Position numbers and translations under genes: made by a program
Notes under the pieces: generated by a model
What the model was told of the DNA's origin: nothing
The model's input: only the letters and a program-made list of their open reading frames with translations
The model's database searches: none
In this document: positions 42,251-50,979 of the stretch, piece by piece
Layout: each line of letters begins with the position of its first letter
How positions within the stretch are numbered: position 1 is the stretch's first letter
Source: JAIRVZ01 sp031553415
GTDB lineage: Bacteria > Bacteroidota > Bacteroidia > Bacteroidales > Azobacteroidaceae
DNA length: 64,000 nucleotides
Assembly: GCA_031553415.1 (NCBI GenBank)
Contig: JAVBLO010000017.1
Span: forward strand, 1 to 64,000
Direction: 5' to 3'

Positions 42251-42880
42251 ATGAAACAGTTAATAATACTATGCCATCCTTCAACAGAAAGTTTGTGCCA
42301 ATCAATTGCCGCAGAACTTGTACAACTGTATGAAGAACACGAAATCAAAGTGAAACTCCGTGACTTGTATAAAATGAAATTCCAACCCATATTAACTTGT
42401 CAAGACTTGGATGAAATCGCTGCGAATAAAGTATCAAATGATGTTGCTATAGAACAGGAACATATATCAGATGCCGACATCATCACATTCATTTATCCTA
42501 TATGGCATAACGGGATGCCTGCCATGCTACGAGGCTATATTGAACGTGTTTTCTGTGAAGGTTTCGCCTATTCCATTAACAAGAAAGGTAGAATGAAAAA
42601 ACTTCTGGAAGACAAAAAAGTGGTACTGATAAATACTTTCAATTCTTTAAAGAATCTTGCCCCAAAAGAAATGGGATATAATTTTATATTCACAAATGAA
42701 AGACATATTTTTGAATCGTTCGGAATGGAGATTATGTCACAACACTTCATCGAAAAAGCTAATTTGGGGGATGGAGATAATGTAATAAACAGCAAAATCA
42801 AAGATCTGAAAAAAGAAATAAAAAGCTCTATAATAGTCGGTAATAATATCCGGCTGAATATTCCTACCACATTTTTCTAA
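42251..42880 (+). CDS. flavodoxin-fold NAD(P)H oxidoreductase (quinone reductase / KefF-like)
   Basis: 209 aa. KQLIILCHPSTESLCQSIA at the start and ITFIYPIWHNGMPAMLRGYIERVF in the middle (FIYPIWHNGMPA) are the phosphate-binding and FMN-contact regions of the flavodoxin_2 family (MdaB, NQO1, KefF). It probably reduces quinones or related electrophiles with NAD(P)H. Monocistronic; convergent with the intron/sensor debris. Confidence 0.85.
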   Translation: MKQLIILCHPSTESLCQSIAAELVQLYEEHEIKVKLRDLYKMKFQPILTCQDLDEIAANKVSNDVAIEQEHISDADIITFIYPIWHNGMPAMLRGYIERVFCEGFAYSINKKGRMKKLLEDKKVVLINTFNSLKNLAPKEMGYNFIFTNERHIFESFGMEIMSQHFIEKANLGDGDNVINSKIKDLKKEIKSSIIVGNNIRLNIPTTFF

Positions 42881-42889
42881 CCGTATAGG

Positions 42890-43390
42890 AATCTAAGGAA
42901 TCGAGTAGGAAGAAAACGAAATAGTTTTCTTCCTACTTTCGTTTTCCGACCTCTCACACCACCACACATGGCGGTTCTTTATCTACGGTGCAATTTACTG
43001 TAATACCCTATCAAAGTGGGATAACCCGCCTGTTTCAGTTTGTCATTAGTGATTGCCTTCGTCAATATCCAGCTACCTGCTATGCACCAATATCCCAATC
43101 GAGTATTGGCATGTTGCCAGGAATAAAACTTACTGATGCCACACTTCTGTAAATTTACAAACTTCGTTTTAACCTTCTTCCAACATTTCCAGATACACAT
43201 ACATATCCTACGGCAAAGCCTTTCATCTATACGCTTTAGATAGCTCTGCATATCGGCTAACTGAAAGTACTCTATCCAACCACGCATAAACAGATGGAGT
43301 CCTGCTTTACGTTTATCATATCCCATACCATTGCTTCTTCCGGTCAACTCTTTCAGACGAGTTTTTAATTTAAGATAGCTTTTCCCTTCC
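42890..43390 (-). mobile_element. 5'-truncated group II intron remnant (maturase C-terminus and 3' RNA domains)
   Basis: On the minus strand, from about 43390, the frame encodes the end of a group II intron reverse transcriptase/maturase: KSYLKLKTRLKELTGRSNG, LFMRGWIEYFQLADMQSYLK, IWKCWKKVKTKF, ANTRLGYWCIAGSWILTKAI, QAGYPTLIGYYSKLH. After its stop come the typical GGTGGTGTGAGAGGTCGG and a hairpin ending CTACTCGATT, which fits the 3' intron RNA. The RT catalytic part is absent, so this is a 5'-truncated, immobile copy. It is joined in frame to the sensor fragment at 43.4 kb. Confidence 0.85.
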
Positions 43391-44572
43391 TGATCGGGAA
43401 CTATCTGATTGATAAACATTCCCGACAAACCATTTTGTGTGGAAAAATTATATTCTGCAATGAAATTTCCGGATTTGGTTTGTAAAAGCGCTTGTTTGTC
43501 TACAATAAAAATCCCACCCAGACAAGTGGCTATCCAAAGTTTTCCGTTATTATCTTCAAAAATATGATAAGCCCAATTGCTGTTATTTATCCCGGTATTA
43601 TCTGTAATATTATAACGTATAAATTGTTTACTTGCATAGTCATAGCGATTAACGCCTCCATCGGAAGCAATCCACAACAGATGCTCCTTGTCTTCGTATA
43701 CTTGCCGTATACGGTTGTGAGGCAAAGTATATCGCGAATCTCCCATTCTGTACCAAAGTGTATTCCTGTAATTTCCATTGGTTTCATTAAACCTGATAAA
43801 TCCATTGGTACCTCCAAACCAGAAGTTTTCCCGCGAATCTTCATATAAAGCATAAAAATGATTTCCATTACCTGTTCCGGTAAGTTGTGAAATTGAAATA
43901 AATAGGGAGTACTTATTATAAGGAGCTAAAGAAATTCCATAATCAGTTCCAATCCAAACATTTTTCTCTTTATCCGTGAATATATTCCAGATAATATTGT
44001 TGGATAATGATTGTGGATTCCTTGAATCGTGAAGCAAATGAAGTGCTGATACAGACTCATCATACACAAATAAGCCGTTGTCCGTTCCGGCAAGCAAACT
44101 TCCGTCTCCATCCAGCCAGTGACTTAACAGAATTATCGGAGAAAGGACTGATTTGAACAGTTTTCCCTTTAAATGGCTCATATTTATACAAATTTCCTTC
44201 TGTCCTAATCCAGATACAATTTCGTTAAGTATCTTCCAATAAAGCATTAACAAATTGATTTGCTTTTCTTGTATTTACAGGCAGGTTGATTCTTTCAAAG
44301 GTATCTGTGGCAGGAATATACCTGCAAAATCCATCATAAGTTCCGATATATATACAATCATCTTTTGAATGAATTACAGAATAAATAGTGCTATGCTGAA
44401 CCGAATAATCGTCATAACTAAACAAACCTTTATCCGACCCAATCCAAATCAGCCCCTGGGTATCCTGTAGAAAACAACTGATTACAGAAGCTTCAGTTCC
44501 TAAGCCAATGTTTTCAAATGTCTGATAATCTGCCTTCTGTGAAGATACCTGAAGACAGTAACAAAGAAACAA
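43391..44572 (-). pseudogene. two-component sensor N-terminus (Reg_prop propeller), multiply broken
   Basis: The sequence encodes a beta-propeller of ligand-sensor repeats (DTQGLIWIGSDKGLFSYDDYS, DKEKNVWIGTDYGISLAPY, EDKEHLLWIASDGGVNRYD, EDNNGKLWIATCLGGIFIVD), as in Bacteroidota hybrid two-component systems. Damage seen: no ATG (it opens with TTG), an in-frame stop TAA near 44225 after VNALLEDT, a frameshift near 44115, and loss of everything after about 43391, where the intron remnant begins. The kinase, receiver and AraC parts are missing. Propellers of this type usually sense a sugar, and the matching target genes are not nearby. Confidence 0.8.
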
Positions 44573-44613
44573 GAAGAATATTTTGATGGTTTTTCCCAGT
44601 ATCCTTCATTGTT

Positions 44614-45912
44614 TTATCTTCCTCCCACAATATTCACATCACCTTTCTTAACATGCTTCGCTCCATCCGCACTTGTGGCTTCAATCACATAAAAATAAGC
44701 TCCGGGCGGAACATATTTTCCACGGTATTTTCCATCCCATCCCAGATCAGGATCCGTCCAATGGAATAATTCATTTCCCCAGCGGTTGAATATCCATCCA
44801 TTGAATTTTATAACTGATTTATAGACAACCTTAAATACATCATTTGTTCCAGGTGATGTTGTTGGACTGAATGCATTCGGAACCCAAAGCATGAAATCAG
44901 AAATAATAATATCAGGTATAGAATCTTTAAATGTACAAATAGATTGATAATCACTTACCTCTAAATTAACCTGGTAACGCCCCGGATCTTCGAAGGTATA
45001 ATGCAGAATTTTGTTGGTCGTCTGGGATACCGGGTCGGTTTTACTCTTAGTTAAATTATAAATTTTCCATGTATAAAAAGTAGCGACAGGTTCATTGGCA
45101 TATGCAGTATATGTGAAACTAACCGGAGCCGACATACTGCCATCTTCACTTGTTATTCCATTACCCGAAGTGGTTAAACTATCCGCGATTATTTTAGCCT
45201 CCACTGCAATTGCCGTATATTCTTTAGTTTTCATTTCTTTTCCCATATTGAAGTACTCAGCAAACTGATCTCCGGAAAGGGTAAAATCGGTATCTTCCAA
45301 AGGAGCTGGATCAATAAGGTATTCCGGAACTGTGCCTTGAATTTTATCTTCTATAAACTGAGATGTGTACTTTTTGCTATTTTCATCCCCAATCATAGTT
45401 GAATAATCCAGTTTATAATCCCTGACAACATCCAGAAGCATTCCACTTGATGGATCATGGTATTCTAATTTAGCAGCATCAATATCGATTAATAATTTAA
45501 TCCGTTCACACTTATCATCCGATTCTTCAATGGTAAGAGAATTAAAAACAGGAATATAACGGGAATAATCGATAATCCAGATAAATCGGTTGGAAGTAGT
45601 GATATTGTCTACATAATAACCATATCCATCTTCCACATCGGTAATCGTAGAAGTTTTGGTTTCTCCAACTGGTAGACTTGGAACAGGAATTCTATCACTC
45701 ATTTTTTCCTTGTATTTATACCATTGATGGATTGTTTCCTCACTTGAAGTATAAGAAATTTCCGCACCTGACAAACCATTCAGTAAATAAACCTGAGTGG
45801 TTCCATCATCCTTTGCAAGCAAAGGAGCCCCAGTCCCACCTTTTACTACATACTGAGCAAAACAGGGAAGTGTTAACAAACACAGAAAAAACTGCAATAT
45901 ATATCTTTTCAT
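44614..45912 (-). CDS. secreted protein with gliding-motility-type C-terminal domain (CHU_C)
   Basis: 432 aa. A signal peptide (KRYILQFFLCLLTLPCFAQ) leads to an Ig/PKD-like region around 240-330 (SFTYTAYANEPVATFYTWKIY, FEDPGRYQVNLEVSD). The last ~90 residues are the CHU_C module: WVPNAFSPTTSPGTNDVFK, FNGWIFNRWGNELFHW, WDGKYRGKYVPPGAYFYVIEA. This module directs export by the type IX secretion system in Bacteroidota. The cargo part lacks an enzyme signature and is probably adhesive or structural. Monocistronic. Confidence 0.85.
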   Translation of the reverse strand: MKRYILQFFLCLLTLPCFAQYVVKGGTGAPLLAKDDGTTQVYLLNGLSGAEISYTSSEETIHQWYKYKEKMSDRIPVPSLPVGETKTSTITDVEDGYGYYVDNITTSNRFIWIIDYSRYIPVFNSLTIEESDDKCERIKLLIDIDAAKLEYHDPSSGMLLDVVRDYKLDYSTMIGDENSKKYTSQFIEDKIQGTVPEYLIDPAPLEDTDFTLSGDQFAEYFNMGKEMKTKEYTAIAVEAKIIADSLTTSGNGITSEDGSMSAPVSFTYTAYANEPVATFYTWKIYNLTKSKTDPVSQTTNKILHYTFEDPGRYQVNLEVSDYQSICTFKDSIPDIIISDFMLWVPNAFSPTTSPGTNDVFKVVYKSVIKFNGWIFNRWGNELFHWTDPDLGWDGKYRGKYVPPGAYFYVIEATSADGAKHVKKGDVNIVGGR

Positions 45913-45955
45913 GTCCCAAAATTAATATTTATTTTAGATCAATCTGAAAATCGGG

Positions 45956-45985
45956 TTGGAAAATTATTTTAATGGGTTATTTTTG
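45956..45985 (+). promoter_or_regulatory. promoter for the sugar isomerase-like gene
   Basis: TTG (45956-45958), 19-bp spacer, TATTTTTG (45978-45985): a good match to the Bacteroidota consensus, 48 bp before the ATG at 46034. Confidence 0.65.
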
Positions 45986-46033
45986 CAAGAAGAATATATT
46001 TATTGATAATTGTAAAATTTAATTCCTGAAATC

Positions 46034-46852
46034 ATGAAAAAGTATTTATTCTTAATCCTAATCAGTGTATTTTTTTTCGAAATACACACTTTTGCGCAAA
46101 CGGTTCAACAACACGGTTCGAATAAAGTAAAAATAGGTATCGCTGCTTATACTTTTCGCAAATTTGATATCGATTCCACATTAAACATGTACAAAATTGC
46201 AGATGCCAAGTATATGTCTGTGAAAGATTTTCATCTTCCATTAAACAGCACGAAAGAACAAATGGAGGTTTTCAAACAAAAATGTGCTATTCATGGTGTT
46301 ATTCCTTATGCGTTAGGCCCTATTTACATGAAAACGGAAAAAGAAGTAGATAATGCTTTTGATTATGTAGTCAGGTTCGGTGGAAATTTGCTGGTTGGTG
46401 TCCCCAATTATGAATTACTCCCTTATGTTGAGAAAAAAGTAATAGAAACCGGAATCAGATTAGCCATTCATACGCACGGACCTGATAACCTCCTTTATCC
46501 GGATGCAAAAGATGCATACAAAAGAATTAAAAATATGGATTCACGTGTCGGAATTTGTATTGATTTGGGACATACGGTACGGTTGGGCGCTAATAGTGCG
46601 CAAGATATTGTAAAATATGAAAATAGAATATTTGACATTCATATCAAAGATGAAACTGCTGCTGCAAAAGAAGGAACAACCTGCGAAATGGGGCGTGGAG
46701 TAATGGACTTCAAACCGATATTGGAAGCCATAAAAATGACAGATTACAAAGGAGTTATATCACTGGAATTCGAAAAAGACCCTGAATATCCTTTCTTTGG
46801 AGTATTGGAATCGATAGGATACTTGCGAGGTGCATCAGACATGATTTATTAA
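46034..46852 (+). CDS. exported sugar phosphate isomerase/epimerase-like (TIM barrel) protein
   Basis: 272 aa. A signal peptide (KKYLFLILISVFFFEIHTFAQ) is followed by a xylose-isomerase-like TIM barrel: IGIAAYTFRKFD, YMSVKDFHLP, LAIHTHGPDN, VGICIDLGHTVRLG, FDIHIKDETAA, GVISLEFEKDPE. The His/Asp/Glu residues at these strand ends form the metal site of the family. Exported members are common in Bacteroidota and may epimerise or dehydrate sugars in the periplasm; substrate unknown. Monocistronic. Confidence 0.8.
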   Translation: MKKYLFLILISVFFFEIHTFAQTVQQHGSNKVKIGIAAYTFRKFDIDSTLNMYKIADAKYMSVKDFHLPLNSTKEQMEVFKQKCAIHGVIPYALGPIYMKTEKEVDNAFDYVVRFGGNLLVGVPNYELLPYVEKKVIETGIRLAIHTHGPDNLLYPDAKDAYKRIKNMDSRVGICIDLGHTVRLGANSAQDIVKYENRIFDIHIKDETAAAKEGTTCEMGRGVMDFKPILEAIKMTDYKGVISLEFEKDPEYPFFGVLESIGYLRGASDMIY

Positions 46853-46899
46853 AAGTAAAAAGAAACTGTCTCAAAAATAATTGAGGCAGCTAGCCGAAA

Positions 46900-47139
46900 A
46901 TGGAAAATTTTCTTTTCGTTGCCCCCTCTTCTGCTCCTATCATGCACCTGGAGCATAAGGCAGTAGTGGAAGAAATAGACTTCTCCATTGGGAGAGGATT
47001 GGATCATAATCAGGTTCAGCGGTTGGCTGAACTTGATTTTGTCGCGGAGCTCAAGGACATGTTTATTACCGGAAGCACGGGGACTGGGATAACAAAAGCA
47101 TTACGCATAAAGCAAGAATATTATGAAAGCAAAATCTAA
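46900..47139 (+). pseudogene. IS21 istB remnant fused to a higB toxin C-terminus
   Basis: A 79-codon frame of two unrelated pieces. Codons for HKAVVEEIDFSIGRGLDHNQ and LAELDFVAELKDMFITGSTG match the IS21-type IstB helper ATPase just up to Walker A (GSTGTG, where GK-S/T should follow). The frame then switches to ITKALRIKQEYYESKI, which looks like the end of a HigB/RelE toxin. So an IS21 fragment has replaced most of higB. The first ~20 residues match neither. It overlaps the higA start by 17 bp, as toxin-antitoxin genes often do. Confidence 0.65.
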
Positions 47140-47390
47140 AATCAGAAGTATCAGCACTGAAATGGATGAACTTTTTGGTAAAGAAGGAACTCCTGAACGG
47201 GAAGCCTACGTTTATTATACAGGGAAAATCATTGAGCAAGCCCGCAAAGAAGCTCACATAACACAGGCAGAACTCGCAGAAAAATAGGAACAAACAAATC
47301 ATATATTTCACGAGTGGAAACAGGACGGACGCATGCCGGGCAAACAAATGAATGCCTCCGGTACATTATCTGTTTCCGAAGGCATTTAAA
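47123..47390 (+). pseudogene. HigA-like antitoxin (XRE helix-turn-helix), frameshifted
   Basis: The ATG at 47123 starts KAKSKIRSISTEMDELFGKE, followed by GTPEREAYVYYTGKIIEQAR and KEAHITQAELAEK, then a premature TAG. Restoring one A in the run GAAAAATAGG gives IGTNKSYISRVETGRT, the expected end of the HTH. A further shift near 47330 seems likely, since the tail does not fit the family. The antitoxin is therefore dead, matching the loss of the toxin upstream. Confidence 0.65.
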
Positions 47391-47412
47391 TCTTACATGG
47401 TAATTAGAGTGT

Positions 47413-47916
47413 TTATTTGATATGCAACTTCATTTGTTGTATATCTTTCAACCAATCTTCAATATCACGTTCGTGTTCTAATTCATCAGATAAAATTTGA
47501 ACGGCGATTTCATGTGTTGCAAAATCTTTTCCATCAGTCAAAGCCGCTATTTCCTGATAACGCTCGATAGCACATCTTTCACCTTGCAGATTCTGGTCTA
47601 AGATAATTTCTACATACGGGTCTGTAGGTGGAAAATATTTGCACCCGGCCAATTTAGTCCATTCGTCCGGAGACAAAACAGGAATCCCGTCCAGTTCGAT
47701 AATACGGTTTATCAAAAGTTGGGCATGTCCAAATTCTTCATTCGCATGTTTTAATAATTCAGCTTCGATTGAAGTACGCATTGGACCTTCCATTAATTGC
47801 GCTCCTACCCAATACTGGTAGTAAGCCAACCATTCTTCACTCAATGCTGCATTCAACAGTTTAATTAATTTGTTGACATCGATACCTTTAATAATTTTTA
47901 CACCTTCTTTTCCCAT
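47413..47916 (-). CDS. DPS-like ferritin-family protein (DpsL)
   Basis: 167 aa four-helix bundle. Iron-ligand motifs: LSEEWLAYYQYW (Glu), HANEEFGHAQLL (ExxH), GERCAIERYQEI (Glu), DELEHERDIEDWL (ExxH). The Cys pair (GCKYFPPTD and GERCAI) is the hallmark of DPS-like proteins described from Bacteroides and archaea, with a bacterioferritin-like iron site. It should oxidise and store iron using peroxide and so protect DNA under oxidative stress. Monocistronic; intact beside the higBA debris. Confidence 0.85.
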   Translation of the reverse strand: MGKEGVKIIKGIDVNKLIKLLNAALSEEWLAYYQYWVGAQLMEGPMRTSIEAELLKHANEEFGHAQLLINRIIELDGIPVLSPDEWTKLAGCKYFPPTDPYVEIILDQNLQGERCAIERYQEIAALTDGKDFATHEIAVQILSDELEHERDIEDWLKDIQQMKLHIK

Positions 47917-48061
47917 TGTAATTATAATTTAGTTAATAAATAAATGTTATGACAAGAACTATCTTTCGCCATTTCATAATTACAACAATAGAGAGTAAAA
48001 AAAGTTGATTTATTTTTGTTAAAACTCAAAAGTAAAATCCTTGCATTGTTTTCAGGTAATT

Positions 48062-48730
48062 CTATCTTACAAATAGCCATTTAACCCCCTTGTATAAACC
48101 GATTCCAATATATCCGATTATTCCTGGTTTGATTTTCTCTTCGTATCTGACATTGATGGTTGAATAAGAAACCAAATGTTCCATTTTATTTATTTTTCCT
48201 TCCAATAAATCAATTTCACGATTCAGCCGTTCCAATTCTTTTTCTACTTTCAAAACTTCATCTATAGTATTTGCTTTTTGAAGCATTTCCAAATAACGGT
48301 TACGGGTTTTGATTGCATTATCCAACCGGATTTTATTGTCTTTAAATTCATCAGTAACATCAATACCCTGAAGATTCTTATCTTTTAATTTTCCTAATTT
48401 AGCAATTTCATCTATCACTTTGTATAAATTGGAAGATTCAATTCTTAATGTAGTATAGTTATTTCCTGAATTCAAAATATAACCACCATATTTTTTTGCA
48501 AGGCCAAAAACTTGCATGCTTACCGTATCTGGACGATTGGATTCAATAATCATTGAAGCATTGTAAATCATCATCCTTGTGTCATTTTCGGTCCTATCGG
48601 ACTGAGTCTCCTGTTTTCTATAAGTGTCTGACGAACTATTTTCATTGTAAGTTACAGTACTTTTTTGATACGATGAGCAGGATGCTAATGCCAAGGCTGT
48701 AATTACCAATACAATTCGATTAATTTTCAT
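48062..48730 (-). CDS. DUF4349 lipoprotein
   Basis: 222 aa. Lipobox LALASCSS at the N-terminus, a polar linker, then a DUF4349-like region: a beta-alpha-beta part (MIIESNRPDTVSMQVFGLAKKYGG...TLRIESSNLYKVIDEIAKLG, shown in pieces), a central coiled coil (RNRYLEMLQKANTIDEVLKV, ERLNREIDLLEGKINKMEHL) and the strand YSTINVRYEEK. Usually such proteins end in a membrane helix; here the tail YIGIGLYKGVKWLFVR is weakly hydrophobic. Function unknown; envelope-located. Confidence 0.8.
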   Translation of the reverse strand: MKINRIVLVITALALASCSSYQKSTVTYNENSSSDTYRKQETQSDRTENDTRMMIYNASMIIESNRPDTVSMQVFGLAKKYGGYILNSGNNYTTLRIESSNLYKVIDEIAKLGKLKDKNLQGIDVTDEFKDNKIRLDNAIKTRNRYLEMLQKANTIDEVLKVEKELERLNREIDLLEGKINKMEHLVSYSTINVRYEEKIKPGIIGYIGIGLYKGVKWLFVR

Positions 48731-48780
48731 AATTATATATAATTTTCAATTGTTTTTTTGACAAAAATAAAAAATATTTT

Positions 48781-48873
48781 ATTACGCAAAAAGTAATTTC
48801 AACAGAAAGAATACCAATCAAACTGTGGTTGGACGAACTGGAAGAAGGTTCTGTAATGCAAGCTACAATCTGA
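48781..48873 (+). pseudogene. fragment resembling the N-terminus of RtcB RNA ligase
   Basis: One frame reads ITQKVISTERIPIKLWLDEL then EEGSVMQATI and stop. The segment IPIKLWLD-EEG-Q closely resembles the opening of RtcB (IPIKLWLDxxEEGxxxQ). Only about 31 codons are present without a start codon and nothing follows, so it is a relic if real. The match is recalled by eye and short. Confidence 0.4.
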
Positions 48874-48994
48874 TTTGGTAAAAATCAAAACAGAATTAAG
48901 TCCATTAACCGTTATTAAAGGGTGATAGATATATTATTTCTATAAAACTTCAGGCTTTGTTTATATATCGCATACATATTTCGCTATTTTTATC

Positions 48995-49002
48995 TAAATT
49001 TG
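48995..49002 (+). promoter_or_regulatory. -7 promoter element for the serine acetyltransferase gene
   Basis: TAAATTTG (TAnnTTTG), 52 bp before the ATG at 49055. No clear -33 element. Confidence 0.45.
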
Positions 49003-49054
49003 TGAAGCAAAATCAACGATATTTCATAATTTTGATATCACAAAGATAAAAACT

Positions 49055-49966
49055 ATGTATAAACAAGAAATATACCAGGCGATCAGTAAAAATGTGGAAT
49101 TACTAGCAGAAAACCATTCTGCCAGTTTTCCTTATATTCCGCTATATGACAAGCAATTACCTTCATCTAATTCTTTACAGACAATTTTGGATAAAATCCG
49201 GGCAATCATGTTTCCCGGATATTTTGGGAATCCGCTTGTCAATACCAATTCCTTACAATACCATACAGGAGTAAATCTCGAACAGGTTTACAAATTGCTT
49301 TCCGAACAAATTTACTTTGCCTTATCATTTGAAAATGAGGATATAAACACCCAACAAGCAAAAGAAAACGCTTCTACTTTCGCCATAACATTCATTGATA
49401 AATTACCTGAAATAAAAAGGCTGTTATCTACTGATGTAAAAGCTATTCTGGATGGAGATCCTGCTGCTAAAAGTTTAGGAGAAATTATATTTTGCTACCC
49501 AGCTATGCGCGCATTACTTAACCACAGGGTTGCACATGAATTATTGAAATTGAGAATCCCTCTTATTCCCCGAATTATGTCAGAATTAGCACATGCTGAA
49601 ACTGGTATAGACATACATCCGGGAGCACAAATAGGTGAATATTTCAGTATCGACCATGGCACGGGAGTCGTTATCGGACAAACTTCTATTATAGGAAGCC
49701 ATGTCCGTTTGTATCAAGGAGTTACATTAGGAGCCAAAAGTTTCTCCCTGGATGAAGCCGGTAATCCCATCGATTTACCCCGCCATCCTATCCTGGAAGA
49801 TTATGTCACGGTATATTCCAATTCAACCATATTAGGAAGGATAACTATTGGAAAAGGAACAACAGTTGGTGGTAATATTTGGTTAACACACGGTGTGCCT
49901 CCCAATTCAAAGATATTGCAATCAAAAGCCGTTGAATATAGTTTCAGCGACGGACTAGGTATTTGA
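49055..49966 (+). CDS. cysE: serine O-acetyltransferase (EpsC/CysE-like)
   Basis: 303 aa. A helical N-terminal domain (1-165) precedes a left-handed beta helix of hexapeptide repeats: DIHPGAQIGEYFSIDHGTGV, VIGQTSIIGSHVRLYQGVTL, ILGRITIGKGTTVGGNIWL. The DIHPGA and DHGTGVVIG motifs hold the catalytic His/Asp region of serine acetyltransferases. It makes O-acetylserine for cysteine synthesis. The long N-terminus is usual for the Bacteroidota form. Followed by a perfect 33-bp inverted repeat, then ispE. Confidence 0.92.
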   Translation: MYKQEIYQAISKNVELLAENHSASFPYIPLYDKQLPSSNSLQTILDKIRAIMFPGYFGNPLVNTNSLQYHTGVNLEQVYKLLSEQIYFALSFENEDINTQQAKENASTFAITFIDKLPEIKRLLSTDVKAILDGDPAAKSLGEIIFCYPAMRALLNHRVAHELLKLRIPLIPRIMSELAHAETGIDIHPGAQIGEYFSIDHGTGVVIGQTSIIGSHVRLYQGVTLGAKSFSLDEAGNPIDLPRHPILEDYVTVYSNSTILGRITIGKGTTVGGNIWLTHGVPPNSKILQSKAVEYSFSDGLGI

Positions 49967-49967
49967 A

Positions 49968-50049
49968 AGAAGTTAGAAGTGAGAATTAAGAAGTTAGAAG
50001 AATTTCTTAATTACAACTTCTAACTTCTTAATTCTCACTTCTAACTTCT
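49968..50049. repeat. 33-bp perfect inverted repeat of AAGTTAG-type units before ispE
   Basis: Arms 49968-50000 and 50017-50049 are perfect reverse complements over 33 bp, with a 16-nt loop. They are built from GAAGTTA/AAGTGAG-like words (7-bp period). The right arm ends 6 bp before the ispE ATG, so the hairpin would sit at its ribosome entry region. Confidence 0.75.
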
Positions 50050-50055
50050 AAAATC

Positions 50056-50871
50056 ATGCTTGCTTTCCCCAATGCAAAAATCAATTTAGGGCTCAACATC
50101 GTATCCAAAAGAAATGATGGGTATCATAATCTGGAGACAGTTTTTTATCCGGTTGCCATTAAGGATGCCTTGGAGGTAGTTCCTGCTGCTGGAGAAAAAG
50201 GAATTTTCAAGCAATCCGGAATACTTTTAGATGGAAATCCCGAACAAAATCTGGTAATAAAAGCATACACTTTACTCAGAAAAGAATACTCCCTTCCGGA
50301 AATAGATATTTATTTAAGGAAAAATATTCCTTTTGGCGCAGGGTTAGGAGGCGGTTCTGCAGACGGCGCTTTCATGCTCAAACTACTGAATAACATTTAT
50401 AGTTTAAACATTTCAGAAGAGCATTTAGAATTTTATGCATCCCAATTAGGGGCGGATTGTCCGTTTTTCATCCGTAACAAACCTGTTTTTGCTACAGGAA
50501 CCGGAAATATATTCACACCTATTGATTTATCACTTAAAGGATATTATATCGTATTGATAAAACCGGACATTCACGTTTCTACCAAAGATGCATTCTCAAG
50601 AATAACTCCCCAACAGCCGGAATTATCATTGACGGAAATCATTAAAAATCCTATCGAAACATGGAAAGAGACAATGGTAAATGATTTTGAGAAAAGTGTT
50701 TTCTATCAGCATCCTTCTATCGAAGGAATAAAAAACAGATTATACCGGTCTGGGGCTATTTATGCATCCATGTCGGGCTCGGGTTCTTCTGTTTTCGGCA
50801 TTTTCAGGGAAGAAATTGATTTAACCAAAGAGTTTAATGGGGATATATTTTGTGTAAGTTGTGAAGAATAA
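50056..50871 (+). CDS. ispE: 4-diphosphocytidyl-2-C-methyl-D-erythritol kinase
   Basis: 271 aa, GHMP kinase. Substrate motif FPNAKINLGLNIVSKRNDGY at the start (PNAKINLGL), ATP loop GAGLGGGSADGA near residue 95, and the third motif MSGSGSSVFGIF near 235. It phosphorylates CDP-methylerythritol in the non-mevalonate isoprenoid pathway, in the cytoplasm. Its leader is the 33-bp inverted repeat. Confidence 0.95.
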   Translation: MLAFPNAKINLGLNIVSKRNDGYHNLETVFYPVAIKDALEVVPAAGEKGIFKQSGILLDGNPEQNLVIKAYTLLRKEYSLPEIDIYLRKNIPFGAGLGGGSADGAFMLKLLNNIYSLNISEEHLEFYASQLGADCPFFIRNKPVFATGTGNIFTPIDLSLKGYYIVLIKPDIHVSTKDAFSRITPQQPELSLTEIIKNPIETWKETMVNDFEKSVFYQHPSIEGIKNRLYRSGAIYASMSGSGSSVFGIFREEIDLTKEFNGDIFCVSCEE

Positions 50872-50935
50872 ATGAAGTTTTCCACAAAACATAGATTTTC
50901 ATAACAATTTACATGGATTTTCCGGCATAAATAAT

Positions 50936-50943
50936 TATTTTTG
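50936..50943 (+). promoter_or_regulatory. -7 promoter element for pyrE
   Basis: TATTTTTG (TAnnTTTG), 36 bp before the pyrE ATG at 50980. Confidence 0.5.
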
Positions 50944-50979
50944 CAGGCGAAAATTAAGAATATCAATTATTAAAACTCA

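Larger units (their letters stand above)
48731..49054. other. intergenic region with a gene fragment and a promoter
   Basis: About 320 bases between divergent genes. It holds an apparent rtcB fragment (48781-48873) and the -7 box of the acetyltransferase gene (48995-49002), each listed separately. Nothing else was recognised. Confidence 0.5.

Noticed and set aside
42979..44253. A single 424-aa functional protein
   Set aside because: It joins a sensor-propeller fragment to a group II intron maturase tail; both parts are incomplete, so it is a chance in-frame fusion.
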